Source of the DNA: Odontocerum albicorne
Taxonomy: Eukaryota > Arthropoda > Insecta > Trichoptera > Odontoceridae
Direction: 5' to 3'
Length of the DNA: 64,000 bases
Assembly: GCA_949825065.1 (NCBI GenBank)
Contig: OX463847.1
Location: forward strand, 39,962,831 to 40,026,830
Positions within the stretch are counted from its first letter, which is position 1. Every line of letters begins with the position of its first letter. A model generated the notes under the pieces. The model saw nothing but the letters and a program-made list of their open reading frames with translations. It did not search any database and had not been told where the DNA came from. A program made the translations under genes and the position numbers. This document shows, piece by piece, positions 12,678-22,846 of this stretch.

Positions 12678-13638
12678 CACTATGCGTATCCAGAAAGTAA
12701 GTGTACTGAGACTCTCACGACCGGATGGATTTTATTTTCGACATGTTGGCTACACTTCCGTGTAGCCTGACCCTTCCCCTCCACAACGAGACCGGTTCGA
12801 GGTCAGTACGTTGAGAAGTGTCGACGCGACAACACGTTTCGTGAAAAACGTCAATCCAATCTCCCGCCAAGTGCAAAATACGCGGCATCATCCGTTATCT
12901 CGTTTGGAAGGGTAAACCTCCGGTTGAGGTTTATAATGAGGTGAAAACTGCATATAGTGATAAAGCTATGAATCGTACGAGTGTGTACAAGTGGTGTCGC
13001 GAGCTTAAAAACGGTCACGTCACACCTCTTCACCCTCCGCCAAAAAGTTCAAAACCACAATTTCAGTCAAGAAAATTATGGCATCCGTGTTTTGGGACTG
13101 TCAAGGCATAATTTTAATTGAATATATGCCTCAAGGGGAGACCATCAACTTTGCAAGATACTGTGAGACCTTAAAAAAAATGCGGAGGGTGATTCAGAAC
13201 AAGAGGCGAAGCATGCTGACAAAGGGTGTCTGCCTGCTGCACGACAATGCCAGACCACACACGGCTGGGAACAATGCCAGACCACACACGGCACGAATGG
13301 GATGTCCTGAACCAACCCGCGCATTCCCCTGACTTAGCACCTTCAGATTACTATCTCTTTACCTCCCTGAAGCTGCACATGGGTAGAAAAAGGTTTTCAA
13401 CCGATAAGGAGGTAAAGGAGGAGGTGGAGAAGTGGACGGAAGGGTTGGCGGGAAACTACTTCGAGGAAGGCATCAAAAAGTTGATACCCCGCTTCACCAC
13501 CTGCATTGAGAGGAATGGCGACTATGTCGAAAAATAGCTTACATATGTACTACGGTAACCACGTAATTTGTTTGTTTAAATAAAAAAAATTGTGACCTAC
13601 AAAAATTCAGTACACTTACTTTCTGGATATGCCTCGTA
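12678..13638 (+). mobile_element. mariner element, internally deleted, copy 1
   Basis: A 961-bp mariner ended by terminal inverted repeats. The left reads GCGTATCCAGAAAGTAAGTG. The right is its inverse, ACTTACTTTCTGGATATGCC, next to a TA at 13637-13638. The left TA has mutated to CA. It has the same family ends as 18823-19779 and 35880-36842. The element retains N-terminal helix-turn-helix coding and the C-terminal two thirds of the catalytic core, but the part with the first catalytic aspartate is deleted. Confidence 0.92.
12863..13537 (+). pseudogene. Mariner transposase remnant (copy 1)
   Basis: The 5' part codes for IRGIIRYLVWKGKPPVEVYN, then NRTSVYKWCRELKNGH, the helix-turn-helix that binds the terminal repeats. 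A deletion then jumps to HTSSPSAKKFKTT-type linker and SVFWDCQGIILIEY with the second-region residues, LLHDNARPHTA with the second catalytic Asp, and LAPSDYYLFTSLK with the third. The interval between the second and third Asp in the undamaged copy 3 is 34 residues, giving D34D. Here a duplication of ACAATGCCAGACCACACACG (13245-13291 region) breaks the frame inside this interval. The C-terminus reads CIERNGDYVEK and stops at 13535-13537. The protein cannot be functional. Confidence 0.88.
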
Positions 13639-14059
13639 TTTAAAATTATTATGAAAATTATTAAATTTCAGGGTCCCACATTTATGACGTACACTGCGAA
13701 GGGGGCTGCAGATTATATAACATATAATAATTGACGCTTTTTTACCGTCAAATTTTATAATTAAAAGCTACGAACCAGGCAATATTTAACAATTTATTTT
13801 TGATTCGAATGTTCGTTATTAAAACTATTTAGCAGTGTGATGAAAATAATAAAGAAGTGAGAAACACTAATGAAAAAACTTTTTTTTAAATTATAAACAA
13901 TTAAAATATAATTAACACTTTGCATTCATTAATTGCGAACTTTAATCTGTCTATTTTTTCGAATATTTTTTCACAAAGTCCATAGAAATAAAAAATTAAT
14001 ACATAAGACTAGCCCTACAGTTTCACTTCAGACTTTCAAACGCATTTGATTGTTACAAA
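13639..14059. other. No recognisable feature
   Basis: AT-rich flank of the mariner with no frame or repeat that I can support. Confidence 0.6.
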
Positions 14060-14655
14060 CAGCGGCCTTAGTATTGCAATTTGTTTTGTCAAATACTGTT
14101 TATTCCACTTTATATAGCGGTACAGCCCTACCGGTTTCAAGGTTTCCCCCTCATTATCAGGGATATACAATCAAGACTGAATTATGTTCAAACTGGTAAC
14201 CGACATACATGCTTCTAACGACAAAACTCATGTTGGGGATTGTGGGTGGAGGGAGGCAGGAGACAACCTCAGCAACCATCGGTGAGATCTTGGGAATGTA
14301 TTATATTTGCCAGATATTTATCCTAATGCACTGACTTGGATATTTCTAAGGCATCTAATCTGTGCAATCTTATCAAAAATCGGAAAGAAGTATCGATTTA
14401 TTTTTTCATGCTAAATATCCTCAGTGAGATACAGGCAAAAGCCTAGTTTACTGGGGATACGACAAATGAAAGGCAACAAACCCAGATCCATTAAAATTAT
14501 ATGTCCAAATCAAATTACCTGTTGTTTTTTCTCAAATTGTGTATATTTCTTGTCATGTGTAATAATAAATAAATAAATAAATTTATTTCCGTTACTATTG
14601 ATATGCAAGAATTTGGCATCATCGATAGAAAATGTGTGATTTTCTCGATGACCTT
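14060..14655 (-). mobile_element. Penelope-like element 3' region, minus strand
   Basis: The segment 14085-14385 matches the minus-strand Penelope copy at 26.66-26.95 kb: TACTGTTTATTCCACTT, then CCTACCGGTTTCAAGG, a TCAGGG block, and the GGGAGGCAGGAGAC-like and ACTGACTTGGATATTTCTA stretches. The segment 14575-14655 resumes the match with the ORF (the SIDDAKFLHIS segment, read inverted). About 180 bp in between (14385-14565) lacks a counterpart and is probably an insertion or a decayed stretch. Confidence 0.75.
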
Positions 14656-14915
14656 AAAATCGGTAGGGTTATACCGTTGTGATTCTTGAAACCGGTAAGG
14701 TAATACCGTTATGATTTTTGAAACTGGTAGGGTAATACCGTTGTGATTCTTAAAACCGGTAGGGTAATACCGTTGTGATTCTTGGAAACGGTAGGGTAAT
14801 ACCATTGTGATTCTTGAAACCAGTAGGGTAATACCGTTATATAAAGTGGTATAAACAGTGTTTGACTAAACAAATTACAATGTCTTTAAACCTCCACAGT
14901 GCTAGTGCCTTAACG
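14656..14915 (+). mobile_element. Penelope-like 3' end, plus strand, carrying a 32-bp tandem repeat
   Basis: Directly after the inverted Penelope fragment, the plus strand shows the same 3' terminus in the other orientation: GGTAGGGTAATACCGTT, AAAGTGGTATAAACAGTGTT, AATTACAATGTCTTTAAACC. The 3' boundary agrees with 31.0 kb, where the same block is found. The two oppositely oriented ends make a convergent arrangement, as reported for Penelope-like elements in general. Confidence 0.75.
14657..14844 (+). repeat. 32-bp tandem repeat within a Penelope 3' end, about 6 units
   Basis: The unit is GATTCTTGAAACCGGTAGGG followed by TAATACCGTTGT. Unit starts are 32 bp apart (CGGTAGGG-type starts at 14661, 14693, 14725 and onwards). 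The GGTAGGGT...ACCGTT core is an element terminal motif that has been amplified locally. Confidence 0.9.
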
Positions 14916-16217
14916 ATGATGTTAAGTGGTTTTCATTACTCCGCGTTCCATTTAATTATTTCATATTCTTTTTCTTTTACTAACATTGCTACAAAGACAA
15001 TTAATATTTTTCCTTTTTGTACATATAAACACATTGTAGCTTCATACTCGCAATATACACAAACTGTAGTACCCTTATCTTGTTGGTTGAAAGATATTAT
15101 CTTATAGTTATAGCACCCTAACTGTACAATAAAGTGTCGAATACAAATTATACTTGTTGAACAACATGTGTATTTCTGATTTAAAAAGTATAATTTATCA
15201 ACCAAAAGATGAAGTGATCATGTAAAAAAGTTTGTATTTCATCTTCATTGCTTGTATTCCAGATTTCTTATATTCTTTCAACATTCGAGATGTAGACAAA
15301 TTCTTATTTACGGTATCGAACGTATACGTCGCCTAAAATATGGTGTATATTTTATATGGTGTATGCTTAAATAGATTTTTATTTTCTTGTTAATTTGGTA
15401 TTTTAAAGATGTTTGTTTGACGTACATACTTGCTATGTACTGACCGTAATTAAATGTTCCTTGTGCGCGACCTTCACGAGAGCTAGTATCTAAAGTCGGT
15501 CAGCCCATGCATGCGAAAACGTGCGAGATATGTAATATCTCGCAAGCCATGACAGCATGCGCGGGTGAAAATAGGCGCTTATGATGAGCGATTGGCTGCA
15601 CATAAGGAGCGCAAAACGTCAAAAATACATTGTCAGTTTACTCAAGTCTACTGTCTTTTACTTAAGACCAACTTCTATCTGCTAAAGAGGAATCTCTTCA
15701 CCCTGCTACTTTCACCGGAAAGGCATAAAAAGAGTAGGAATCTCCAATTATTGAGCGGCAGTCATCCACCTATTCTACAGTCTTTGTACGGTTCTGTACA
15801 TATACTTTATTATTTTTTACTTTACCTTGTTGTCTTTTTTTCCATATTAAGAAATTTTGTTTTTGAAATAAGCTCGGATTTTTTTATGCACAAGGATATA
15901 AAGGCTTTTGTGAAGTGTACCCTTTGTCACGCTGATTTATCGTTTTCTCAGAAATGAGGTAGGTTTTGTGATAAACAACATTTTTTCACTCTGACTTCAA
16001 AATATAAAAATCACCTACACTTGAACCCAATTACAAGGTAGGAAACCTGCTTATCCCGAATATAATCACGTCTTAAAAGCTTATTTTTTTCTAGAAAAGA
16101 AGCCTTTACAATAATCCCAGGAATTTTCTTAACCAGCCTCATCGATTATTAAACATAAAAAAAATGGTTTTGAAGAGATATATAAAATAAAGTACACAAA
16201 CAAGTACAAACTTTTGA
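14916..16217. other. No recognisable feature
   Basis: AT-rich sequence. The 130-codon frame at 15565-15957 has no motif and a low-complexity hydrophobic middle; I do not consider it a gene. A small inverted repeat, CGAGATATGTAATATCTCG, lies near 15524. Confidence 0.5.
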
Positions 16218-16904
16218 TTAACCGTTTGAGTGCTGAGGCGCGCGATCGCGCGCTTGCGCGTACTATCCAAAATTGCCAGGAGCGCGACAGCGCGCCCAAA
16301 ATCAGTTGCCGTTTAACACGCAACAGGGGAGGTCGCTCGCACGCATTAGTATTTTTTTATCTTTCTATGTGTTACATAAAGTGCATATTATAATATTATT
16401 AGTAATTACAATATAAAAAGGATTTGGGAAAAGAATTTTTTTAACCCAAAATGTCGGAATACGAAAACAGTTCGAGTGAAAATTATCGTTCTTCAAGTTG
16501 TGAAGCGAGTGATAGCGGGAGTGACATTGTGGTGCGCTGACATTGTGGTGCGCAGCAGCAAGGATCGCAGCGCTGTGAAGAGGAGCAACTTGATTTGTGC
16601 CCACTGTAAGAAAGGGCTCCATGGAGTCTGTGCGGGAAAGAACACATGTTAACTTTTTTACTTTTAGATTCCAGTTTTTGTTATAATTTTTGTTTACAAT
16701 ATATATTTCCATATTTTTTTTGTATTTTATTACCCTTGTAAATGTTTTTATAAAGAAAACACCGAAAAAATTATTAGAATTGGACAATTTTTGGAAGAGA
16801 TACAGTTTTTTTTTCAAGACAAGGGTAAATGACATAAAAAACAAAGATTTCCTTGGCATTTTTAAGTATATATGAGTAAAAAACAATGGCACTCAAACGG
16901 TTAA
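16218..16904 (+). mobile_element. piggyBac element, internal deletion derivative
   Basis: A 687-bp element between TTAA at 16218-16221 and TTAA at 16901-16904, with terminal repeats CCGTTTGAGTGC and its inverse GCACTCAAACGG. Directly inside the left end is a GC-rich stretch with the perfect palindrome GCGCGCGATCGCGCGC (16238-16253) and further GCGCG runs, possibly transposase-binding sites. The ends differ from those of the TTAA MITE family in this window. The coding part is deleted except for both extremes of the transposase. Confidence 0.92.
16451..16641 (+). pseudogene. piggyBac transposase N- and C-terminal remnants
   Basis: The ATG at 16451 opens MSEYENSSSENYRSSSCEAS followed by DSGSDIVVR and a stop. 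This Ser/Glu/Asp-rich start is usual for piggyBac transposases. After a deletion of the whole catalytic region, a second frame reads VKRSNLICAHCKKGLHGVCA and ends GKNTC with a TAA at 16639-16641. That is the C-terminal Cys-rich finger (C-x2-C then x6-C spacing) that reads the element ends. A 16-bp direct repeat, TGACATTGTGGTGCGC, sits at the junction, so the deletion end was duplicated. It has no catalytic function. Confidence 0.85.
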
Positions 16905-17090
16905 TATCCTGTAATTATTTACGCCATCGTGAATTAAGTGCCGTACTTGCGAAATGAACTAATGAGAACGTCAATAATAGCACACGATTTGTTGAATGAA
17001 TTTTTCAATATATTATAGATATCTCTCATACGTCGATAAATACATTTAACATAGTACTGAATTCATTAGAAAATTTTGTAAGCTTAACAG
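16905..17090. other. No recognisable feature
   Basis: Short AT-rich spacer. Confidence 0.6.
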
Positions 17091-17207
17091 AGCTACTTTA
17101 CAGGGAATCATGAGTAACCGAGCTACTTGACAAGGAAGCATGAGTAACTGGGTTACTTTACAGGGAAGCATGAGCAACCGAGCTACTTTACAGGGAAGCA
17201 TGAGTAA
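17091..17207. repeat. 30-bp tandem repeat, about 4 units
   Basis: The unit is GAGCTACTTTACAGGGAAGC followed by ATGAGTAACC, with small differences (CAGGGAATC, GACAAGGAAGC). Four units in tandem. No coding. Confidence 0.9.
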
Positions 17208-17702
17208 GTAACATTATTCGTGTTGTTATTATTGTTAGACTTTTATCATTTTATACGGATATTTTGTTCTTTTATCATATAATTTATTTGCTAGCTTTGA
17301 TTTAAACCTGAATAAAATTAAATAACAAATTGATAAACCCACTTTTTGTGGATTATCTGAGGTGAAGTGCACTCATTCCTTTTAACAAGTTTCTCTATCA
17401 TACATATCACACATTTCTTAATCTATCATATATACTGATTATTAGTGTCAATAACAAAAGAGCAGAAAAGAAAATAAAATATTTTGTTAAGTGATTATAG
17501 ATTTAAATAATGTTTATCGTGAAAATTAAAATTTGTGAATAATTTAATATTGAATAAATGAAAAATAGGTTAGATTTTATCAGGAAGAGACGTATTCACC
17601 ATCATTTTGTCGTGTAACTCTTGACTGAGCATCGTGACTTCCATGATAGCCTCTGATGACTCTCCCAATCCATCCCTGCACTCCGCAGTTCGAAGGCACT
17701 TA
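17208..17702. other. No recognisable feature
   Basis: AT-rich spacer between the 30-bp array and a MITE. Confidence 0.6.
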
Positions 17703-18331
17703 TTAACCCTTCCCTTACGGTGATAAAAATAATACGCGTGATCCGGTGTTGGGTAGTGAGTACGCAATAAAAAATTAGCGATTTTAAATCGGAAAAATAA
17801 GAACATTCATAGATAATCACCTTAATTAATTATAATTGAAGTTAAAAATTATAATAATTGAGATTTATTTGCTGAAAACATTAAAAAACCATCTGGCAAC
17901 GCTCACGGAACGGGCGTACGTCTAACCTATTTGCAAGCCTAGAGGCTACTAGTGGCGCAGAAAGTCTGTCGCATACCCCAGCGCTTACGCCTTTGCTTGC
18001 GACGTTGAGACAATTCAGGTTCTCGCAATTCAGTCTAGTATGCAAGAGTGAGATGCGAATATAGTGTCGCGCTTCCCGCATACTATTCACCTATCGTCAA
18101 GACGAGGCACTCGCAGCGTTTAAATGCGAATTTGTTTTCGATCTTTACAAAACACCTCGATGTAGTCGATAAATTCTGATTAATATTAATATTATTTTTT
18201 AAATCAATGCGTAAATATATTATGGAGGAATACCTAAAATCTTAACCTTGTGTTTATTATATTTGTAGAGATATTGATGGTTATTAGAAGCAACGTGTAG
18301 AAGATACCCAATACAGGGAAGGAAAGGTTAA
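17703..18331 (-). mobile_element. piggyBac-like MITE, TTAA family, copy 5 (most divergent)
   Basis: A 629-bp element with TTAA at 17703-17706 and 18328-18331 and ends CCCTTCCCTTACGGTG and CAGGGAAGGAAAGG. Internal blocks shared with the family include GCGATTTTAAATCGGAAAAA, TTTGCTGAAAACAT and AATATTATGGAGGAATACCT-like sequence, in reverse orientation relative to copy 1. It is the most diverged of the five copies. Confidence 0.8.
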
Positions 18332-18725
18332 GGGTAGTTATGGTGTGTTAATGTGTAAGGTTAATGCAGTGGAGATGCGTGGACTAAGGAAACTGTGTGG
18401 AGTACCTGAAAGATGTTTGAAAGAAAGCGGAATGAAGGCATCAGAAATAAATGTATAGATAAAATGGAAGTTTGAAGTAAGCTTTAAGATGGTTTGGACA
18501 TGTGGAGAGAATAAATGATGATAGAATAACTAAGCGAGTATAGAAGTCAGAAGTTCAACGTGTTCGTGGAAAAGCTAGGTCGAGAAAAATGTGACTGTAA
18601 CCAAATGGATCAGATTTTGAACAGAAAAGGACTGCTTGGACAGAAAAGTTTGGAGATATGTTATCTTCGCCTACCCTGCAAGGGACACGAAGTGATGATA
18701 TGTTTATGTATAACATGATCCTCGG
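18332..18725 (+). pseudogene. LINE 3' end, YGSETW-type tail, copy c
   Basis: The plus strand reads VNAVEMRGLRKLCGVP, then ESGMKASEIN, a stop, and KMVWTCGEN (normally a WFGHVERMN-like motif). It ends TAGACGAAAAGTTTGGAGAT-like sequence with the terminal block ACCCTGCAAGGGACACGAAGTGATGATATG. It begins immediately after the TTAA of the MITE. This copy is the key comparison for the 79-bp satellite at 38.8-41.5 kb, because it contains the single-copy version of the satellite unit. Confidence 0.8.
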
Positions 18726-18822
18726 TTTCTTATGCTGTTCAATTTTTACACACTTGAAATTTCTCTGACAATTTCCTTAATTTTTGTTCCACTCTCGCAT
18801 TCAGTTCAGACATAAACGAATA

Positions 18823-19779
18823 TACGAGGCATATCCAGAAAGTAAATGTACTGAATTTTGTAGGTTACAATTTTTTTTATTTGAACAAAAAAATTACGTC
18901 GTTACCGTAGTACATATGTAAGCTATTTTTCGACATAGTCGTCATTCCTCTCAATGCAGGTGGTGAAGCGGGGTATCAACTTTTTGATGCCTTCCTCGAA
19001 GTAGTTTCCCGCCAACCCCTCCGTCCACTTCTCCACCTCCTCCTTTACCTCCTCGTCGGTTGAAACCCTTTTTCCACCCATGTACAGCTTCAGGGAAGTA
19101 AAGAGTAATCTGAAGGTGCTAGGTCAGGGGAATGCGCGGGATGGTTCAGGACATCCCACTTAAACAAGGCGAGCAGTTCCTTCGTGACGTTGGCCGTGTG
19201 TGGTCTGGCATTGTCATGCAGCAGGCAGACTCCCTTTGTCAGCATGCCTCTCCTCTTGTTCTGAATCGCCCTCCGCAATTTTTTTAGGGTCTCACAGTAT
19301 CTTGCAGAGTTGATGGTCTCCCCTTGAGGTATCCATTCAATTAAAATTATGCCTTGACAGCCCCAAAACACGGATGCCATAATTTTCTTGGCTGAAATTG
19401 TGGTTTTGAACTTTTTGGCGGAGGGTGAAGAGGTGTGACGTCACTGTTGAGACTGCCTTTTGGTTTCAGGCGTGAAGTGTGCAACCCAAGTTTCATCTCC
19501 AGTAATGATGGAGCGGAGAAATTCATCTCCATGGAGTTTGCAACGCCTCAAAAACTCTTGCCTTTTTACAAAATTTCGCACTTGGCGGGAGATTGGGTTG
19601 ACATTTTTCACTAAACGTGTTGTTGCGTCGACACTTCTCAACGTACTAACCTCGAACCGGTCTCGTTGCGGAGGGAAAGAATCAGGCTACACGGAAGTGT
19701 AGCCAACACGTCGAAAATAAAATCCATCCGGTCGTGAGAGCCTCAGTATAGTACACTTACTTTCTGGATACGCCTCGTA
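18823..19779 (-). mobile_element. mariner element, internally deleted, copy 2
   Basis: A 957-bp element between TA at 18823-18824 and TA at 19778-19779, with ends CGAGGCATATCCAGAAAGTA and the inverse TACTTTCTGGATACGCCTCG-like sequence. It is from the same family as copies 1 and 3 but has a different deletion: here the helix-turn-helix is missing and the first catalytic motif is present. Confidence 0.93.
18923..19641 (-). pseudogene. Mariner transposase remnant (copy 2)
   Basis: On the minus strand, 19641-19441 reads ATTRLVKNVNPISRQVRNFV, then RRCKLHGDEFLRSIITGDET and W, so the TGDETW motif with the first catalytic aspartate is present. The tryptophan after KRQSQQ has become TGA. The next stretch (19380-19090) has SVFWGCQG (Asp to Gly relative to copies 1 and 3), LLHDNARPHTANVTKELLA with the second Asp, and LAPSDYSLLP with the third. 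A frameshift follows it, and C-terminal coding continues to 18923. A join within PISRQV/RNFV removes the DNA-binding region. Confidence 0.88.
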
Positions 19780-20811
19780 TTTATGTTGAGTCTTTTTCCT
19801 TCACAAATGTTCTTAGCCCTTTATAGGGCAAGTTTTTATTTTTGAGATATTGAATTTTTTGTTGAATAAATCGTTATTGGGTGTATTAAATCAACTTTAT
19901 TTCTTAGAAAATGTGTTTTAAATTTTTTTTTTTTGTAAATTAGGTGGTCCCATATGAGACCTGTGCCCATTTCATGTCAGTGGTCGCAAAAGTGACCAAT
20001 GAATGTTTAGGTAATAATATCTAAGTAAAGATTGTATTAGGAAATAAATTTTTTATATGAGATATAATGAATGGTGATTTACTTATAATATCTATTTACA
20101 TATTTGACAATAAATTGACCGGATGTTTAGATCGTTGCTACTGAACATGCAGCTAACTTCACGACGATCCGTCTTTAATAAGACCTCTGCCCGTCCACTA
20201 CATTTGCCAATTTGACATTTGTGTTACTTGAAAACGTTTCATTAAGAAAATGAATCCTTATAAGTATAACTATAAGGGTAACAAAAGTTCTAAATCTTAA
20301 TTATTATTTTTAATGAAGAAATAAGAATTAATAACTTTTCAAATGAATTTACCATACCTTCCTTAAATAAGGATATGTGGTTTCGTAACGTCTCTAAACA
20401 CAAATCACGAAATTTTAAAGTTAGAAATTATTATTTAATATTTCGGTCGGACTATGAATACGGACCTAAGACACGGTCAAGGATAACTACAATAATTTTG
20501 GAACTAAAGCTGGATGATTGTTTAAAAAAATATTTGGAATAAATTAGGTGTATGGAGATGTTTAAATAAATCAAATTAAATATCTGCTTTGAATCTTTTA
20601 GATATCGCCTCAGATTGGCAGAGTATTAATGCGTCACTCGTCCTTCCTAGCATTTTGCTGCAGTGTCCGCTGCACTCGAACGGAAGTGCTGGAAATATTA
20701 TTCCCTTGGTCACATTTCTGGTCCCACAGACACTCAAACTTTTCTCATCTACCATAAACTTTTTTCTAAATGCGGTAACAGCGTTGAGTGTCGCATCGAA
20801 AGTGTGTTTTT
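19780..20811. other. No recognisable feature
   Basis: AT-rich sequence. The frame at 20589-20840 has no motif. The last part is the flank of AT-rich copy C and may belong to that family. Confidence 0.5.
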
Positions 20812-21290
20812 TTGTTTGTTACATGTTCACAAAATTATGACACGGGCGCTAGATTTTAAAAAGACTCTCGCGTAGTAGAGTGAAACTTCTTAGCTCCTAG
20901 GAAAAGTTGATTTTATGCATTGCCTTTTTTTCCATCCGTTAACGATTTTGTTTTAGGCTTCTGAAATGGTTATGTGGAATTTAATCCAAGAAAATCTCTC
21001 TTAATTAAATTTAAAAAATATATTTTTAATAATAAATAATAATAATTTTAATAATAATATACCACACTTAATAATACTGAATTAATATTTTTAACGTAAA
21101 ATATATTAATATTTTTGTGTTATTATTAATTATTAAATTAATTATTTTTAAGTAATTATTTATTTATAATTATATTATTTTAATTGCACAATATTATTAA
21201 TAATATTGTTATATTATTAATTAATCATATCATATTTTAATTAATTATAATATAAAAATAATATAATTATTAATATTATAATAACATATA
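20812..21290 (-). mobile_element. AT-rich dispersed element, copy C
   Basis: It shares with the right end of copy A the blocks ATGACACGGGCGCTAGATTT, GTAGAGTGAAACTTCTTAGC and TCCTAGGAAAAGTTGATTTT, then passes into about 290 bp of ATT/TAA-rich sequence (21001-21290). It is in inverse orientation to copy A. The opposite end block is not seen. Confidence 0.65.
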
Positions 21291-21743
21291 TACCCGTGAC
21301 ATGTGTTTCATTCTCCTATCTCGAGGCTCTCTTCAGGTGGAATTATAACGAGAAAAATGCTTAGGTCCATTAGTGTCATGTTTCATTAGAAGTATGCGTA
21401 GTATTTGACCCAAACGATCAATTTTAATGTAAAATATTCTAATACCGATTTCCGTAAAGTTAAAACCCAAACCTATGACAAATAATGTAATTTTAGTCCA
21501 CTCTCTTTTTGACCATTTACCGTTTTCCCTTTGTACTTGCATCCTCAGATTGGTCCATTCTGACGATGCTTATACAATGAGCGAAACTAGTAAATAATAA
21601 AAAGCAAGAAATTATGAATCAAAATATCACTTTTTTCACATATAAGGCAGTACTCATATCCAGAACTGTAATTAAAGCTATTTTTCCCTCTTTTATTTCA
21701 GTTGAAAAACTGTCTCCGTAGAACGATATATAATATTTTTATT
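21291..21743. other. No recognisable feature
   Basis: Unique-looking flank of the 63-bp satellite. A CTCTTTTATTTCAG stretch at 21688-21701 looks like a splice acceptor but has no supportable exon behind it. Confidence 0.5.
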
Positions 21744-22558
21744 GATTACTTAAAGTTAGTCTGTTTAAAATTATATATGAGAATATCAGCGACGAAGTAT
21801 TTTACTGATTACTTGAAGTTAGTCTGTTTAAAATTATATATGAGAATATCAGAGACGAAGTATTTTACTGATTACTTGAAGTTAGTCTGTTTAAAATTAT
21901 ATATGAGAATATCAGAGACGAAGTATTTTACTGATTACTTGAAGTTAGTCTGTTTAAAATTATATATGAGAATATCAGAGACGAAGTATTTTACTGATTA
22001 CTTGAAGTTAGTCTGTTTAAAATTATATATGAGAATATCAGAGACGAAGTATTTTACTGATTACTTGAAGTTAGTCTGTTTAAAATTATATATGAGAATA
22101 TCAGAGACGAAGTATTTTACTGATTACTTGAAGTTAGTCTGTTTAAAATTATATATGAGAATATCAGAGACGAAGTATTTTACTGATTACTTGAAGTTAG
22201 TCTGTTTAAAATTATATATGAGAATATCAGAGACGAAGTATTTTACTGATTACTTGAAGTTAGTCTGTTTAAAATTATATATGAGAATATCAGAGACGAA
22301 GTATTTTACTGATTACTTGAAGTTAGTCTGTTTAAAATTATATATGAGAATATCAGAGACGAAGTATTTTACTGATTACTTGAAGTTAGTCTGTTTAAAA
22401 TTATATATGAGAATATCAGAGACGAAGTATTTTACTGATTACTTGAAGTTAGTCTGTTTAAAATTATATATGAGAATATCAGAGACGAAGTATTTTACTG
22501 ATTACTTGAAGTTAGTCTGTTTAAAATTATATATGAGAATATCAACGACGAAGTATTT
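21744..22558. repeat. 63-bp satellite, about 13 near-identical units
   Basis: The unit is GATTACTTGAAGTTAGTCTG plus 43 further bases, about 12.9 copies. The internal units appear identical. The first differs at ACTTAAAG and GCGACG and the last at ACGACG, so variation sits at the array edges. Because 63 is a multiple of three and one frame of the unit has no stop, a 301-codon frame (21702-22607) runs through it, repeating TDYLKLVCLKLYMRISETKYF-type units of 21 residues. I see no other evidence of translation. The pattern suggests recent expansion by unequal exchange or slippage. Confidence 0.95.
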
Positions 22559-22846
22559 GTTTTCAACGTACTTCGATAAAAGCGGTAAATTAGAAACCAT
22601 TCTGTAATTTTCTAAATATTTAGGTCTAAATTTGCGTTTTTACAACCGGAGTTATACTCGTAATATAAGTTTTGAGCTTGACGGACATACAACTAACCCA
22701 TTGACGTTACCCTGAGTCACGGGCAAAAGAAGGTCCAACACTCCTTCAACAACCAAGTTGGTAAAGGATCTAAACCATGTGGTTAATTTGGAAAGGATTT
22801 AATTAATTTACTCAAGTTTTCCAAAAAAATTAACGAAAACTCACTA
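22559..22846. other. No recognisable feature
   Basis: Short spacer between the satellite and a MITE. AACCAAGTTGGTAAAGGATC near 22760 is weakly tRNA-like. Confidence 0.4.

Noticed and set aside
15565..15957. A 130-codon plus-strand frame
   Set aside because: No motif, AT-driven hydrophobic middle and no sign of exon boundaries.
16365..16892. A 175-codon minus-strand frame
   Set aside because: It is antisense to the piggyBac derivative, whose ends and sense-strand coding remnants are clear.
21688..21701. Splice acceptor upstream of the 63-bp satellite frame
   Set aside because: A pyrimidine run plus AG occurs often in AT-rich DNA and no donor or upstream exon is seen.
21702..22607. A 301-codon repetitive protein gene
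   Set aside because: The frame is explained by a 63-bp satellite whose unit has no stop in one frame; there is no promoter, domain or codon signal to support translation. Kept only as a finding to test.
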